Shown here: one piece after another, positions 8,295 to 17,175 of the stretch
How positions within the stretch are numbered: position 1 is the stretch's first letter
Layout of the letters: every line of letters starts with the position of its first letter
Translations under genes and position numbers: made by a program
The notes under the pieces: model-generated
Database searches by the model: none
What the model was told of the DNA's origin: nothing
The model's input: only the letters and a program-made list of their open reading frames with translations
Source of the DNA: Phyllobacterium sp. T1293
GTDB taxonomy: Bacteria > Pseudomonadota > Alphaproteobacteria > Rhizobiales > Rhizobiaceae
NCBI RefSeq assembly: GCF_020731415.2
Contig: NZ_CP088273.1
Span: forward strand, 3,415,001 to 3,479,000
Reading direction: 5' to 3'
DNA: 64,000 bases

Positions 8295-8990
8295 TTATTC
8301 TTCTTCGTCTTCGTCCGCATTGCGGCCCTTGAGCGAGGAAAGCTTGGCGAAAACCTTGTCCGCATCAAGCTCTTCATCCTCTTCACGGGCAACTGGCTGG
8401 ATATCCAGATTTTCCGTGGCGGAGGCTGGCAGCAATGTGTCGCCGCCTTCGCCTGGCTGCACTGGACGGTTGCGTGAGGAACGCTCGACCTCAAGGTCGA
8501 GATCGATCTGTGAGCACAGGCCCAGTGTTACCGGGTCCATTGGCTGAAGGTTGTTTGAGTTCCAGTGGGTACGGTTGCGGATCTGTTCGATGGTCGATTT
8601 CGTCGTGCCGATGAGGCGCGAAATCTGTGCATCTTTCAGTTCCGGATGATTGCGTACCAGCCAGAGAATAGCGTTCGGACGATCCTGACGCTTGGACAGC
8701 GGTGTATAGCGCGGGCCCTTACGCTTGGCTTCTGGCACACGCACTTTCGGCTCAAGAATCTTCAACTTATGATTGATATCTGCTTCGCCCTTGGCGATTT
8801 CCTCGCGCGACAACTGACCTGTGATCAGCGGGTCCAGCCCCTTGATGCCCTGCGCCGATTCACCGTCCGCAATAGCTTTCACCTCAAGCGGGTGCAGTTT
8901 GCAGAAACCTGCGATCTGGTCAAAAGACAGAGCGGTGTTGTCGACAAGCCAGACGGCCGTTGCCTTTGGCATAAGAAGCTGGGTGGCCAT
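8295..8990 (-). CDS. trcR: Cell cycle transcriptional regulator TrcR (DUF1013)
   Basis: A 231-residue DUF1013 protein. The highly conserved N-terminal half includes MPKATAVWLVDNTALSFDQI and, after residue 90, YTPLSKRQDRPNAILWLVRN and a helix-turn-helix-like segment (DAQISRLIGTTKSTIEQI). The C-terminus is strongly acidic and ends in a run of Asp and Glu. Family members bind DNA and affect cell-cycle transcription in alphaproteobacteria. It is monocistronic: a terminator follows and the upstream gap carries the promoter. Confidence 0.88.
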   Translation of the reverse strand: MATQLLMPKATAVWLVDNTALSFDQIAGFCKLHPLEVKAIADGESAQGIKGLDPLITGQLSREEIAKGEADINHKLKILEPKVRVPEAKRKGPRYTPLSKRQDRPNAILWLVRNHPELKDAQISRLIGTTKSTIEQIRNRTHWNSNNLQPMDPVTLGLCSQIDLDLEVERSSRNRPVQPGEGGDTLLPASATENLDIQPVAREEDEELDADKVFAKLSSLKGRNADEDEEE

Positions 8991-9143
8991 TGAATATAGT
9001 CCTCTCGTTCGTCCGCTCCGGTGAGGCGGGACGTGGGTTCAACCACAATTTCCGGGAATTCGAGGCGTTATATAGCCTTAAATTCCTCGTTCGGCAAGAA
9101 TCGGTTTTCGTTACGCCCCAATGCCGTTGCCGGTTTCATCGAA

Positions 9144-9172
9144 CTGTCACGAAACTGTCATTGCACTGCAAT
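9144..9172 (+). promoter_or_regulatory. PhoB box (three 11-bp units) ahead of the phytase-type esterase
   Basis: CTGTCAC at 9144, CTGTCAT at 9155 and CTGCAAT at 9166 stand exactly 11 bp apart on the coding strand, 46 bp before the ATG at 9218. The second unit matches the consensus CTGTCAT perfectly. The same arrangement is seen before pstS. Confidence 0.75.
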
Positions 9173-9217
9173 GCAACCGGGTGACTCATCCCTGATAAAA
9201 AAGAGGAGATTCAACCC

Positions 9218-11416
9218 ATGTCGCACAAATTCCTTTGCTTCGGGCTGTGGACCGCTCTGGCCGCATCCGTTGCCCTGCCTGCCGCCGCTGAACCGGTTTT
9301 CAACCGCATCGCCAGCTTTCCCGTTGCAGATAATCTACCAAAAGATGCAGACAAATCGAAGGCAACATCCTCCGAGATCATCACGGCGTCGGAAGACGGC
9401 AAGACGCTTATTTATTCCGATAGCCCTTATGGCGCGATCGGCTTTGTCGATATCACAGATGCGGCCAAGCCGAAGGCCGGCGGCCTGATCAAGGTTGAAG
9501 GCGAGCCCACATCTGTTGCCGTTGCTGGTGGCAAGGTATTGGCTGCGGTTAATACCTCCAAGGACCACAAGAATCCCTCGGGACGGCTCGATGTGATTGA
9601 TCTGGCTTCGCGCAAGGTGCAGGCAAGTTGTGATCTTGGCGGCCAGCCGGATTCAGTCGCCGTTTCGCCCGACAAGACATTCGCTGCCATTGCCATTGAA
9701 AATGAGCGCGATGAAAAACTGAATGACGGTGAAATCCCGCAGCTTCCCTCGGGCGATCTCAAGATTTTTGCGCTGAAGGATGGCGCCCCTGACTGTGCCA
9801 GCATGAAAAGCGTGACGCTGACTGGCCTGTCTGAAATTGCACCTGATGATGCCGAGCCTGAGTTCGTGTCCATCAACAACGAGAACCAGATTGCCGTTAC
9901 GCTGCAGGAAAACAACCATATCGCCATTATCGATGCGGCAAGCGGCAAGATCACCTCGCATTTCTCGGCGGGTACGGTTGATCTCGACAAGATTGACGTC
10001 AAGAACGATGGCGTCCTGAAGTTCGATGGCAGCATGAAGGGCGTGCTGCGTGAGCCGGATACTGTTAAATGGCTCGATAATGACCGGATCGTCATCGCCA
10101 ATGAAGGTGACTACAAGGGCGGTTCACGCAGCTTCACGATCTTCTCCAAGGACGGCAAGCTTCTCTATGAATCCGGCCCGTCGCTCGAGCACAAGATTGC
10201 CGAAGCTGGTCATTATCCCGATAAGCGCAACAAGAAAGGCGTTGAACTCGAGGGCGCTGAAGTCGCCAAATTCGGTGATGTGAACTATCTGTTCATCGCC
10301 AGCGAGCGCGCTTCTGTTGTTGGTGTTTACAAGGATACGGGCAAAGACCCGGAATTTGTACAGCTGCTGCCGTCCGGCATTGCTCCGGAAGGCATTCTTG
10401 CCATTCCATCGCGCAACCTGTTCGTGACAGCCAATGAGGCCGATCTGGTCGAGGATGGCGGTGCGCGTTCTCACGTCATGGTCTACGAGTTGAAAGATCA
10501 GCAGCCGTCCTATCCAAAGATCGTGTCAAAATCGAAGGATGATGGCACGCCGCTCGGCTGGGGTGCCTTGTCGGGTCTGGTTGCTGATCTGAAAGAGCCG
10601 GGCAAGCTTTATGCCGTCTCGGACTCGTTCTATTCCGCTGCGCCCACCATCTACACCATCGATGCCAAGCAGACCCCGGTAAAGATCACCAATGCGCTGG
10701 TGGTGACACGCGGTGGTCAGCCTGCACAGAAGCTCGATCTTGAAGGCATCACCACTGACGGAGCAGGCGGCTACTGGCTTGCCAATGAAGGCGACCAGTC
10801 CAAGCTGGTTCCCCATGCCATTTTCAACGTAAACGAGAAGGGTGAGATCAAGAAGGAAATCGCACTTCCCGAGGAATTGCTCCCGCATCAGACCCGCTTT
10901 GGCCTTGAGGGGATCACCCGCGTTGGCGAAGGTGACGCAACGGTGTTGTGGATGGCCGTGCAGCGGGAATGGAAGGATGATGAAAAGGGATTCGTCAAAC
11001 TCCTGAGCTACAACATCAAGGACAAGAGCTGGGGCGCTGTTGCCTATCCGCTCGACAAGACCAAGGATGGTTGGGTCGGTCTTTCCGAAATCACCGCCCA
11101 TGACGGCCAACTCTTCATCATCGAGCGCGACAATCTCATTGGCGACAAGGCTGCCAACAAGAAGCTCTATCGCGTGGCGCTGGAGGGTTTGAAGCCCGCG
11201 AAGATTGGCGAGAAGCTGCCGGTCGTCGAAAAGAAGCTGGCGCATGATTTCATCGCCGACCTCAAGAGCACCAATGGTTTTGTCGTCGACAAGCTGGAAG
11301 GCTTCACTGTCGATGCCGACGGCAATGGCTACGCGGTCACTGACAATGACGGCGTCGACAACTCATCCGGTGAAACTCTGTTTTTCGGCATCGGCAAGGT
11401 CGCTGCCACGAACTGA
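9218..11416 (+). CDS. Secreted esterase-like protein of the phytase family
   Basis: A large 732-residue secreted protein. A Sec signal peptide (about residues 1-24, ending AAAEP) is followed by a repetitive beta-propeller-like region, with strands such as IDVTD- and VAVSPDKTFAAIAIE-type repeats, and an esterase-like phytase domain in the C-terminal half (about 440-720). The repeated D-LEG-T and VGEGDAT-type stretches and NEGDQSKL fit PF13449. It probably frees phosphate from organic esters in the periplasm. The PhoB box ahead of it supports this. GAGGAG precedes the ATG. A strong terminator follows; it is a single-gene unit. Confidence 0.82.
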   Translation: MSHKFLCFGLWTALAASVALPAAAEPVFNRIASFPVADNLPKDADKSKATSSEIITASEDGKTLIYSDSPYGAIGFVDITDAAKPKAGGLIKVEGEPTSVAVAGGKVLAAVNTSKDHKNPSGRLDVIDLASRKVQASCDLGGQPDSVAVSPDKTFAAIAIENERDEKLNDGEIPQLPSGDLKIFALKDGAPDCASMKSVTLTGLSEIAPDDAEPEFVSINNENQIAVTLQENNHIAIIDAASGKITSHFSAGTVDLDKIDVKNDGVLKFDGSMKGVLREPDTVKWLDNDRIVIANEGDYKGGSRSFTIFSKDGKLLYESGPSLEHKIAEAGHYPDKRNKKGVELEGAEVAKFGDVNYLFIASERASVVGVYKDTGKDPEFVQLLPSGIAPEGILAIPSRNLFVTANEADLVEDGGARSHVMVYELKDQQPSYPKIVSKSKDDGTPLGWGALSGLVADLKEPGKLYAVSDSFYSAAPTIYTIDAKQTPVKITNALVVTRGGQPAQKLDLEGITTDGAGGYWLANEGDQSKLVPHAIFNVNEKGEIKKEIALPEELLPHQTRFGLEGITRVGEGDATVLWMAVQREWKDDEKGFVKLLSYNIKDKSWGAVAYPLDKTKDGWVGLSEITAHDGQLFIIERDNLIGDKAANKKLYRVALEGLKPAKIGEKLPVVEKKLAHDFIADLKSTNGFVVDKLEGFTVDADGNGYAVTDNDGVDNSSGETLFFGIGKVAATN

Positions 11417-11432
11417 CCGGAGTGTTGAGACT

Positions 11433-11461
11433 AAAAGGCCGCGCTTTGTGCGCGGCCTTTT
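11433..11461. terminator. Bidirectional terminator
   Basis: AAAAGGCCGCGC at 11433-11444 pairs perfectly with GCGCGGCCTTTT at 11450-11461. The A-run on one side and T-run on the other let it serve both the esterase gene and the convergent oxidoreductase gene. Confidence 0.9.
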
Positions 11462-11468
11462 GTTTGGG

Positions 11469-12473
11469 TCAGCCCACATCCAGCATGATCTTGCCGACGT
11501 GCTGGCCTTCTTCCATGCGCTCATGCGCGCGCCAGGCTTCATGCAGCGGATAGACCATGTCGATAACAGGCGCGACACGGCGCTCCACCAGTAGCGGCCA
11601 GACTTTCAGCTCCAGTTCACGGGCAATTGCCGCCTTGAACTCGATTGGCCTGCTACGCAAAGTTGATCCCGTATGGGTCAGCCGCTTGATCATTATCTTG
11701 GAAACATCGGCATTGGCCTTTGCGCCATTGAGATGGGCAATCTGGACGATGCGTCCATCAAGAGCCGCGGCGTCATAATTGCGCTCGACATAATCTCCCC
11801 CGACCATATCAAGCGTCAGGTTGACACCCTTGCCGCCGGTGGCTTGCTTCACTGCATCGACAAAATCGTGGGTGCGGTAGTTGACGGCCCTGTCAGCGCC
11901 CAGTTTCAGGCAGGCGTCACACTTGTCATCGGAGCCTGCTGTTGTGATGACATAGGCGCCAAAGGCGCTGGCAAGCTGGATTGCCGTGGTGCCGATACCG
12001 GATGTGCCGCCATGCACGAGAAATGTCTCGCCGCTCGTGAGGCCGCCACGCTCGAAAACATTGTGCCAGACCGTGAAGAACGTCTCGGGCACTGCCGCTG
12101 CTTCAATAAAGCCATATCCTGCAGGGATTGGCAGAGCCGCGGTTTCATGCACCGTGCAATACTGGGCATAGCCTCCGCCCGCCACCAACGCTGTCACGCG
12201 GTCGCCAATGCGAAAGCGGGTGACGCTGGCACCCACAGCAACCACTTCGCCCGCAATCTCGAGGCCGGGGATATCCGACGCACCGGGCGGTGGCGGATAA
12301 TGGCCTTGCCTTTGCAAAACATCTGGCCTGTTGACACCTGCGGCATGTACCTGAACCAGAAGTTCGTTTGGACCTGCCTCCGGAACGCCACGCTTGCCCG
12401 GCTTGAGGACCAGCGGACCACCCGGTTGGGTAATCTCGATTGCGGTCATCGTCGTCGGAATCTTGCTGGCCAT
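11469..12473 (-). CDS. qor: NAD(P)H-quinone oxidoreductase (zeta-crystallin-like)
   Basis: A 334-residue zinc-free medium-chain dehydrogenase. The catalytic domain holds AAGVNRPDVLQRQGHYP, typical of quinone oxidoreductases (TIGR02824 type); the Rossmann part has VHGGTSGIGTTAIQLA near residue 145. It reduces quinones with NAD(P)H, probably protecting from oxidative stress. The ATG at 12473 is preceded by AAGGAG; a longer in-frame start at 12554 would run into the divergent DUF1192 promoter and lacks a ribosome site. Confidence 0.9.
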   Translation of the reverse strand: MASKIPTTMTAIEITQPGGPLVLKPGKRGVPEAGPNELLVQVHAAGVNRPDVLQRQGHYPPPPGASDIPGLEIAGEVVAVGASVTRFRIGDRVTALVAGGGYAQYCTVHETAALPIPAGYGFIEAAAVPETFFTVWHNVFERGGLTSGETFLVHGGTSGIGTTAIQLASAFGAYVITTAGSDDKCDACLKLGADRAVNYRTHDFVDAVKQATGGKGVNLTLDMVGGDYVERNYDAAALDGRIVQIAHLNGAKANADVSKIMIKRLTHTGSTLRSRPIEFKAAIARELELKVWPLLVERRVAPVIDMVYPLHEAWRAHERMEEGQHVGKIMLDVG

Positions 12474-12566
12474 GAAATACTCCTTCAGTTGATTCGCTTG
12501 AATGATTTGCAATTCGAAGCGGGGGGACTGTATCCTTTCAGCATAGAGCGACAAGTGGAGGATGTT

Positions 12567-12752
12567 ATGTCACTTTTCGATGAGGAACCGAAACGCAAGA
12601 TTGCCCATGAAATCGGGCAGGAGCTTTCGCTGCTTTCGGTGGGTGAACTGGACGAGCGTATTGGCATCCTGCGCGCCGAAATCACGCGGCTTGAGGAAGA
12701 GCGCGCCCGCAAAGGCGACAGCAAGATGGCGGCCGAAGCACTTTTTCGCTGA
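12567..12752 (+). CDS. DUF1192 protein
   Basis: A 61-residue acidic, helical protein. The core SVGELDERIGILRAEITRLE is the DUF1192 signature and forms a short coiled coil. GGAG lies 7 bp before the ATG. It is divergent from the oxidoreductase gene. Such proteins are widespread in alphaproteobacteria and have no known role. A much longer open frame covers it from 11673, but that is the antisense shadow of the oxidoreductase. Confidence 0.85.
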   Translation: MSLFDEEPKRKIAHEIGQELSLLSVGELDERIGILRAEITRLEEERARKGDSKMAAEALFR

Positions 12753-12857
12753 AACGGAACGTAAATGATGCGGATGTCATGATGTCTCCGCATTGCTGAC
12801 TGAGACGAACCTGTATCGGTATTGTTACCGGTTCTGTCAAAGCATAGGGGTATCGCT

Positions 12858-14099
12858 GTGTTCCGCTCGTTCGTACAGGTCTTTGCCCTTTTATGCGGCA
12901 CGTCGTTTCTGGTCATGGCGTCAGGCCTGCACGGGCTTCTGCTGCCCTTGCGCGGCGGAGCGGAAGGCTTCTCCACCACATCGCTCGGTCTTCTGGGCAC
13001 GGCCTGGGCTGGCGGATTTATCACCGCCTGCCTACTTGCACCGCGTCTGGTGCGCCGGGTCGGGCATGTTCGTGCCTTCAGCGCCTTTGCCTCGATTGCT
13101 GCTATTGTTGCCCTCAGCACCGGCATACTTGTTGATCCGACGGCATGGATTGTCCTGCGTGCGCTCACCGGCTTTGCCATGGCGGGCGCTTACATGGTGA
13201 TCGAAAGCTGGCTGAATGAGCGGGCAACCAATGCCAATCGCGGCCAGATATTCGGTCTTTACATGGTGGTGAACTTTGCCTCCATCACCGCAGGTCAGAT
13301 GATGATTGGCTTTGGCGATGTGCGCAACGGCACTTTCTTCATGTTATCGGGTATTCTGTTTTGTCTGGCCCTCATTCCGACGGCGATTTCCACTGCCAGC
13401 AGTCCGAAACCGCTCACGGAAGTGCAGCTTGATCTGCGAGCGCTTTACCGCAATTCGCCCGTGGCCTTTGTTGGTTGTATCCTGATCGGTGTTGCCAATG
13501 GTGCCTTTGGTACGCTCGGTGCCGTCTATGGCGCAGCGACAGGCATTACAACGACCGAGATTGCCCTGATGATGAGCGCCTCGGTCATGGGTGGTGCATT
13601 GATGCAGATTCCTGTGGGGCGCATGTCTGACCGTACAGACCGGCGCTACGTGCTGGCCTTCGTTGCCGGTGCTGCCGCCATTGTCGGCATGCTGATTTTC
13701 CTGATTGGTTCGCGTCAGGCAACGGTCATCCTGTTCATGACCGCCATCTATGGCGGCTTGGCCTATACGCTTTATCCGGTCGCCGTGGCCCACGCCAATG
13801 ACTATTCGGACACGCAGAATTTCGTCAAGGTAACTGGCGGTCTGCTGCTTCTTTACGGGTTCGGTACGATGATCGGCCCGATCCTTGGTGCCTGGTCCAT
13901 GGAATATATTGCGCCGGAGGGCCTGTTTGCGATCACGGCTCTGGCGCATGTATCGATCATGACCCACGCGATTATCCGCTCACGTATGCGCGCGGCCATG
14001 CCGATTGCCATGCGAGACAATTTCCAGACCGTTCCGTCGGAACGGGCAACGCCGGAAGGCATCAAGCTTGATCCTCGCGCTGAAGCCCAGCCGGACTAG
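12858..14099 (+). CDS. MFS transporter (YcaD-like)
   Basis: A 413-residue, 12-helix major facilitator protein. Helix pairs, the loop RLVRRVGHVRA after helix 2, and GRMSDRTDRR in the central loop (a duplicate of MFS motif A) are visible. Length and the helix 4-5 region (GAYMVIESWLNERAT) fit the YcaD-type subfamily; the substrate is unknown. I chose GTG at 12858 because AGGGG lies 7 bp upstream; an in-frame TTG at 12822 lacks a ribosome site. The C-terminus has a hydrophilic tail of about 30 residues. Confidence 0.88.
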   Translation: MFRSFVQVFALLCGTSFLVMASGLHGLLLPLRGGAEGFSTTSLGLLGTAWAGGFITACLLAPRLVRRVGHVRAFSAFASIAAIVALSTGILVDPTAWIVLRALTGFAMAGAYMVIESWLNERATNANRGQIFGLYMVVNFASITAGQMMIGFGDVRNGTFFMLSGILFCLALIPTAISTASSPKPLTEVQLDLRALYRNSPVAFVGCILIGVANGAFGTLGAVYGAATGITTTEIALMMSASVMGGALMQIPVGRMSDRTDRRYVLAFVAGAAAIVGMLIFLIGSRQATVILFMTAIYGGLAYTLYPVAVAHANDYSDTQNFVKVTGGLLLLYGFGTMIGPILGAWSMEYIAPEGLFAITALAHVSIMTHAIIRSRMRAAMPIAMRDNFQTVPSERATPEGIKLDPRAEAQPD

Positions 14100-14113
14100 G
14101 TTTTGGTGTCGTT

Positions 14114-14135
14114 TTTTGTACAAAATACGTTGACA
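14114..14135 (+). promoter_or_regulatory. Palindrome and -35-like site before the ArsR gene
   Basis: TTTTGTACAAAA (14114-14125) is a perfect 12-bp palindrome, and TTGACA (14130-14135) follows at once. The position, 30-50 bp before the ArsR start, fits an operator for autoregulation. The matching -10 is not clear. Confidence 0.4.
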
Positions 14136-14164
14136 TTGATAGCAATTTAAAACGACTATTCGGT

Positions 14165-14428
14165 ATGGTCGAAACAGATGCATTTGCAGCCATTTCTGAT
14201 CCAAATCGCCGCTACCTGCTGGAAGAGTTGCGGCGCGGACCCAAGACGGTCAACGAGCTTGCGGTTGGTTTACCTATTTCCCGTCCCGCTGTTTCCCAGC
14301 ATCTCAAAGCGCTGCTCGATGCAAGGCTGGTCAAGGTTAAATCCGAAGGCACGCGCCGGATCTATGCGGTCGATGATAGTGGCTTCGTTCACCTGAATTT
14401 GTGGCTGGATCAGTTCTGGAGCGAATGA
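14165..14428 (+). CDS. ArsR-family transcriptional regulator
   Basis: An 87-residue winged-helix repressor. The start AFAAISDPNRRYLLEELRRGP and the recognition helix SRPAVSQHLKALLDARLV are typical of ArsR-like proteins of the type found beside SRPBCC (AHSA1) genes. There are no metal-binding cysteines, so it is not a metal sensor of the classical kind. No SRPBCC gene follows; a terminator does, so the usual partner is absent. The ATG at 14165 has no good ribosome site. Confidence 0.85.
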   Translation: MVETDAFAAISDPNRRYLLEELRRGPKTVNELAVGLPISRPAVSQHLKALLDARLVKVKSEGTRRIYAVDDSGFVHLNLWLDQFWSE

Positions 14429-14448
14429 ATTCGCATGCGGACAAATAA

Positions 14449-14474
14449 AAAACCCGGTCGCTAGACCGGGTTTT
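14449..14474. terminator. Bidirectional terminator
   Basis: AAAACCCGGTC (14449-14459) and GACCGGGTTTT (14464-14474) form a perfect 11-bp stem with a 4-base loop, between the ArsR gene and the convergent DUF465 gene. Confidence 0.9.
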
Positions 14475-14543
14475 GATTTAGTGCCTGCACAGCTGCCTTT
14501 CCGGCAACCGGCTGGAATTCTTTTTAACGTCAGCCAAAGGCGG

Positions 14544-14723
14544 TCAGTGACGTGTGGCGGTCGATCTCAGTTTTTCGATTTGCTCTTTCAGCATGAGCTT
14601 ACGACGTTTCATATCGGTAATTTTCAGATCATCAGTGGCAGGACTAGCCTGCGCTTCGGAGATTTCCTTCTCGAGCGCACCATGCTTACGTTCAAGCGTT
14701 TCAAGATGAGACTCAATGGCCAT
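14544..14723 (-). CDS. DUF465 (YdcH-like) small protein
   Basis: A 59-residue protein read from the minus strand: the start is MAIESHLETLERKHGALEKE and the middle DLKITDMKRRKLMLKEQIEKL. This is the DUF465/YdcH pattern of a short helical hairpin. GGGAG precedes the ATG at 14723. It is divergent from a second DUF465 gene at 14950; both are probably expressed from the 226-bp region between. Function unknown. Confidence 0.85.
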   Translation of the reverse strand: MAIESHLETLERKHGALEKEISEAQASPATDDLKITDMKRRKLMLKEQIEKLRSTATRH

Positions 14724-14949
14724 CCGGCTTCTCCCTTGGTTGGTTTCCTACTCGTTCATGCTCTGCTTGCCAAAAGGCGAGATTATGACAGAGCCGTGAC
14801 ACTCTGCCATCACTTTAAGCAATTGTCGAATTTGTTTCGTAGGATTTTCTTGTCATGTAAAATATGATATGGCCACGTCCTGATCCGGTATTCTCGAACG
14901 CCGGACCAGACATTGGATTCTTCTATAACAAAATACCGGGAATCACTGC

Positions 14950-15153
14950 ATGTCCGACCAGGATCAGGCTGACATTCGATTGGCAGTCGCACGATTGAAA
15001 CAGGAGCATCTGGATTTTGATGCCGCCATACAAGCGATGATCCAGGTTGGTTGCGACCAGCTTCGAGTTCAGAGAATGAAAAAGAAGAAGCTGATCATCA
15101 AAGACAAGCTCATCGAGCTTGAAGACAAGATCATTCCCGACATTATCGCCTAA
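14950..15153 (+). CDS. DUF465 (YdcH-like) small protein, second copy
   Basis: A 67-residue protein with the same plan as its divergent neighbour: an N-terminal helix with LKQEHLDFDAAIQ, then RVQRMKKKKLIIKDKLIELE. The LxxEHxxLDxxI-like start followed by LKKxKLxLKDxI is the YdcH consensus. It probably forms a helical hairpin. It lies 95 bp before purE; a shared transcript is possible but not shown. Confidence 0.82.
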   Translation: MSDQDQADIRLAVARLKQEHLDFDAAIQAMIQVGCDQLRVQRMKKKKLIIKDKLIELEDKIIPDIIA

Positions 15154-15248
15154 TATTCCACAGCTTGGGACAAGCGGGCCGTGCATAACTTGCGGCGCCT
15201 CCGCTTTTGCTCTAATTCCTGCACACTCCGCTGATCAGAGGATGTTCA

Positions 15249-15746
15249 ATGGCCGATAAACGCGCTGACGTCGCAATCATCATGGGTAGCCAGTCCGATT
15301 GGGCGACCATGCGCCACGCCGCCGAGACACTTGATGCACTCGGCATTTCTCACGACGACCGCATTGTTTCCGCCCACCGCACGCCAGACCGGCTTGTCAC
15401 CTTTGCCAAGGGCGCGCGGGATGCCGGTTTCAGGGTTGTGATTGCCGGTGCGGGTGGCGCTGCCCATCTTCCCGGTATGGCTGCTTCCATGACGCCGCTG
15501 CCGGTTTTCGGTGTGCCGGTGGAATCAAAAGCCCTTTCCGGACAGGACTCGCTTCTTTCCATCGTTCAGATGCCGGCAGGCATTCCTGTCGGCACTTTGG
15601 CAATTGGCCGGGCAGGTGCAGTCAATGCCGCGCTTTTGGCTGCAGCTGTCCTCGCGCTGAACGACGCCGCACTGGCAAAGAGGCTTGATGACTGGCGCAC
15701 GGCGCAGAGCGCAAAGGTCGCCGAACGGCCGTCTGACGAGGCATAA
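15249..15746 (+). CDS. purE: 5-(carboxyamino)imidazole ribonucleotide mutase
   Basis: A 165-residue class I PurE of the de novo purine pathway, converting N5-CAIR to [16 protein letters not shown] near residue 10 binds the phosphate, SAHRTPDRL follows, and [13 protein letters not shown] is the active-site glycine-rich loop. The purK gene starts one base after its stop, so both are translated together. Confidence 0.95.
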   Translation: MADKRADVAIIMGSQSDWATMRHAAETLDALGISHDDRIVSAHRTPDRLVTFAKGARDAGFRVVIAGAGGAAHLPGMAASMTPLPVFGVPVESKALSGQDSLLSIVQMPAGIPVGTLAIGRAGAVNAALLAAAVLALNDAALAKRLDDWRTAQSAKVAERPSDEA

Positions 15747-15747
15747 G

Positions 15748-16821
15748 ATGATTGCAGCAGGATCGACTATCGGCATTATTGGCGGTGGACAGCTTGGCCG
15801 TATGCTCGCCATGGCTGCGGCCCGTCTCGGGTATCGCACGGTTATTCTGGAGCCGCAGATGGATTGCCCGGCAGCACAGGTTGCCAATGAGCAGATTGTC
15901 GCTGCCTATGATGATCCCAACGCACTGGAACGTCTGGCTGATCTGAGTGATGTCATCACCTATGAGTTCGAGAACGTGCCTGTTGATTCGGCTGAAACGC
16001 TGAATGAGAGCAAGCCGGTATTTCCACCACCGGAAGCACTGAAAGTCTCGCAGGATCGTGTAACCGAGAAGCGCTTTCTCAACGCGGCAGGTATCCAGAC
16101 GGCGCCATGGCGCATTGTCGAGAATGAAGGTGATCTGAAAGCGGCGCTACTGGCCTTTGAGGGCAAAGGCATCCTCAAGACCCGCCGTTTCGGCTATGAC
16201 GGCAAGGGGCAGGTCAAATTCTCCGGTGCGAAGGGTGAAAGCGCCAAGAGCGCTTTTGCCGCCGTCGGCGGCGTTCCATCCATTCTGGAAGGTCTTGTCG
16301 ATTTTACCCGTGAGATTTCAGTCATTGCGGCGCGTGACGAGGCAGGCAATATCCGCATTTATGACATTGCGGAGAATGTGCATAGGGACGGTATTCTGGC
16401 GACCTCAACGGTGCCTGTCTCCGTATCCTCAACGATAGCGGGAACCGCTGCCGATTCGGCGCGCAAGCTGCTGGAGGCGCTCAATTATGTCGGCGTTCTC
16501 GGCATGGAATTCTTCGTGCTGGCCAATGGAACGCTGCTCGCCAATGAATTTGCGCCGCGTGTGCATAATTCCGGCCACTGGACTGAAGCTGCCTGTGCGG
16601 TCTCGCAATTCGAGCAGCATATCCGCGCAGTTGCCGGGCTGCCGCTTGGTGATACGCGGCGTCATTCCGATTGCGTGATGGAAAATCTTATCGGTGATGA
16701 TGTGGAGAAATTACCGGCGATTCTTGCTGAAAGTGGCGCTGTGGTTCATCTCTATGGCAAGGCTGAAGCGCGCCCGGGCCGCAAGATGGGCCACGTCACA
16801 CGCATCACAAAGCGGCTGTAA
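15748..16821 (+). CDS. purK: 5-(carboxyamino)imidazole ribonucleotide synthase
   Basis: A 357-residue ATP-grasp enzyme that carboxylates AIR to N5-CAIR with bicarbonate and ATP. IGIIGGGQLGRMLAMAA at the N-terminus is the PurK-type preATP-grasp start; KTRRFGYDGKGQ binds ATP; NEFAPRVHNSGHWT is the C-terminal signature. I take the ATG at 15748, directly behind purE; an earlier in-frame ATG at 15685 lies inside purE. Confidence 0.95.
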   Translation: MIAAGSTIGIIGGGQLGRMLAMAAARLGYRTVILEPQMDCPAAQVANEQIVAAYDDPNALERLADLSDVITYEFENVPVDSAETLNESKPVFPPPEALKVSQDRVTEKRFLNAAGIQTAPWRIVENEGDLKAALLAFEGKGILKTRRFGYDGKGQVKFSGAKGESAKSAFAAVGGVPSILEGLVDFTREISVIAARDEAGNIRIYDIAENVHRDGILATSTVPVSVSSTIAGTAADSARKLLEALNYVGVLGMEFFVLANGTLLANEFAPRVHNSGHWTEAACAVSQFEQHIRAVAGLPLGDTRRHSDCVMENLIGDDVEKLPAILAESGAVVHLYGKAEARPGRKMGHVTRITKRL

Positions 16822-16836
16822 CGGCAAATAAATTTG

Positions 16837-16877
16837 CTCCTGACCCATGAATCGCCATATGAATCATGAGTCGGGAG
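16837..16877 (+). terminator. Hairpin behind purK
   Basis: CTCCTGACCCATGA (16837-16850) pairs with TCATGAGTCGGGAG (16864-16877) over 14 positions with one wobble and one mismatch. There is no long T-run, so this is a probable rather than certain terminator. Confidence 0.5.
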
Positions 16878-16989
16878 TTGACAATCGGGGCATTCCTTGG
16901 CTATTTCCCCGCAACGTGTTTCCGGCGCGCTTATGAGGCGCGCTTTATTATTGGTGCCCGGTTTCGGGCGTAAAGATACCGGTGCTGAA

Positions 16990-17115
16990 ATGAAGATCAA
17001 GAATTCGCTTAAGGCTCTCAAAGGCCGTCATCGTGACAATCAGCTGGTGCGCCGCAAGGGCCGCATCTACATCATCAACAAGACTGCTCCGCGTTTCAAA
17101 GCGCGCCAGGGCTGA
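16990..17115 (+). CDS. ykgO: 50S ribosomal protein L36, zinc-independent paralogue
   Basis: A 41-residue L36. It starts [18 protein letters not shown], keeps [12 protein letters not shown] and ends in FKARQG. The four zinc ligands of the standard L36 (CxxC...CxxxxH) are lacking, so this is the C-minus form found in most alphaproteobacteria. It lies between purK and a TPR gene. No Zur-type site was recognised upstream, so it may be the only L36 of the cell rather than a zinc-starvation substitute. Confidence 0.92.
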   Translation: MKIKNSLKALKGRHRDNQLVRRKGRIYIINKTAPRFKARQG

Positions 17116-17175
17116 TTTACCGTTTCACGGTTATTTGCATTTGACGTTTCGCTGATACGGATTACGATCCTGATC

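Noticed and set aside
11673..12752. 359-residue plus-strand ORF over the oxidoreductase gene
   Set aside because: Only its last 61 residues (from 12567) make sense as DUF1192; the rest is antisense to qor.
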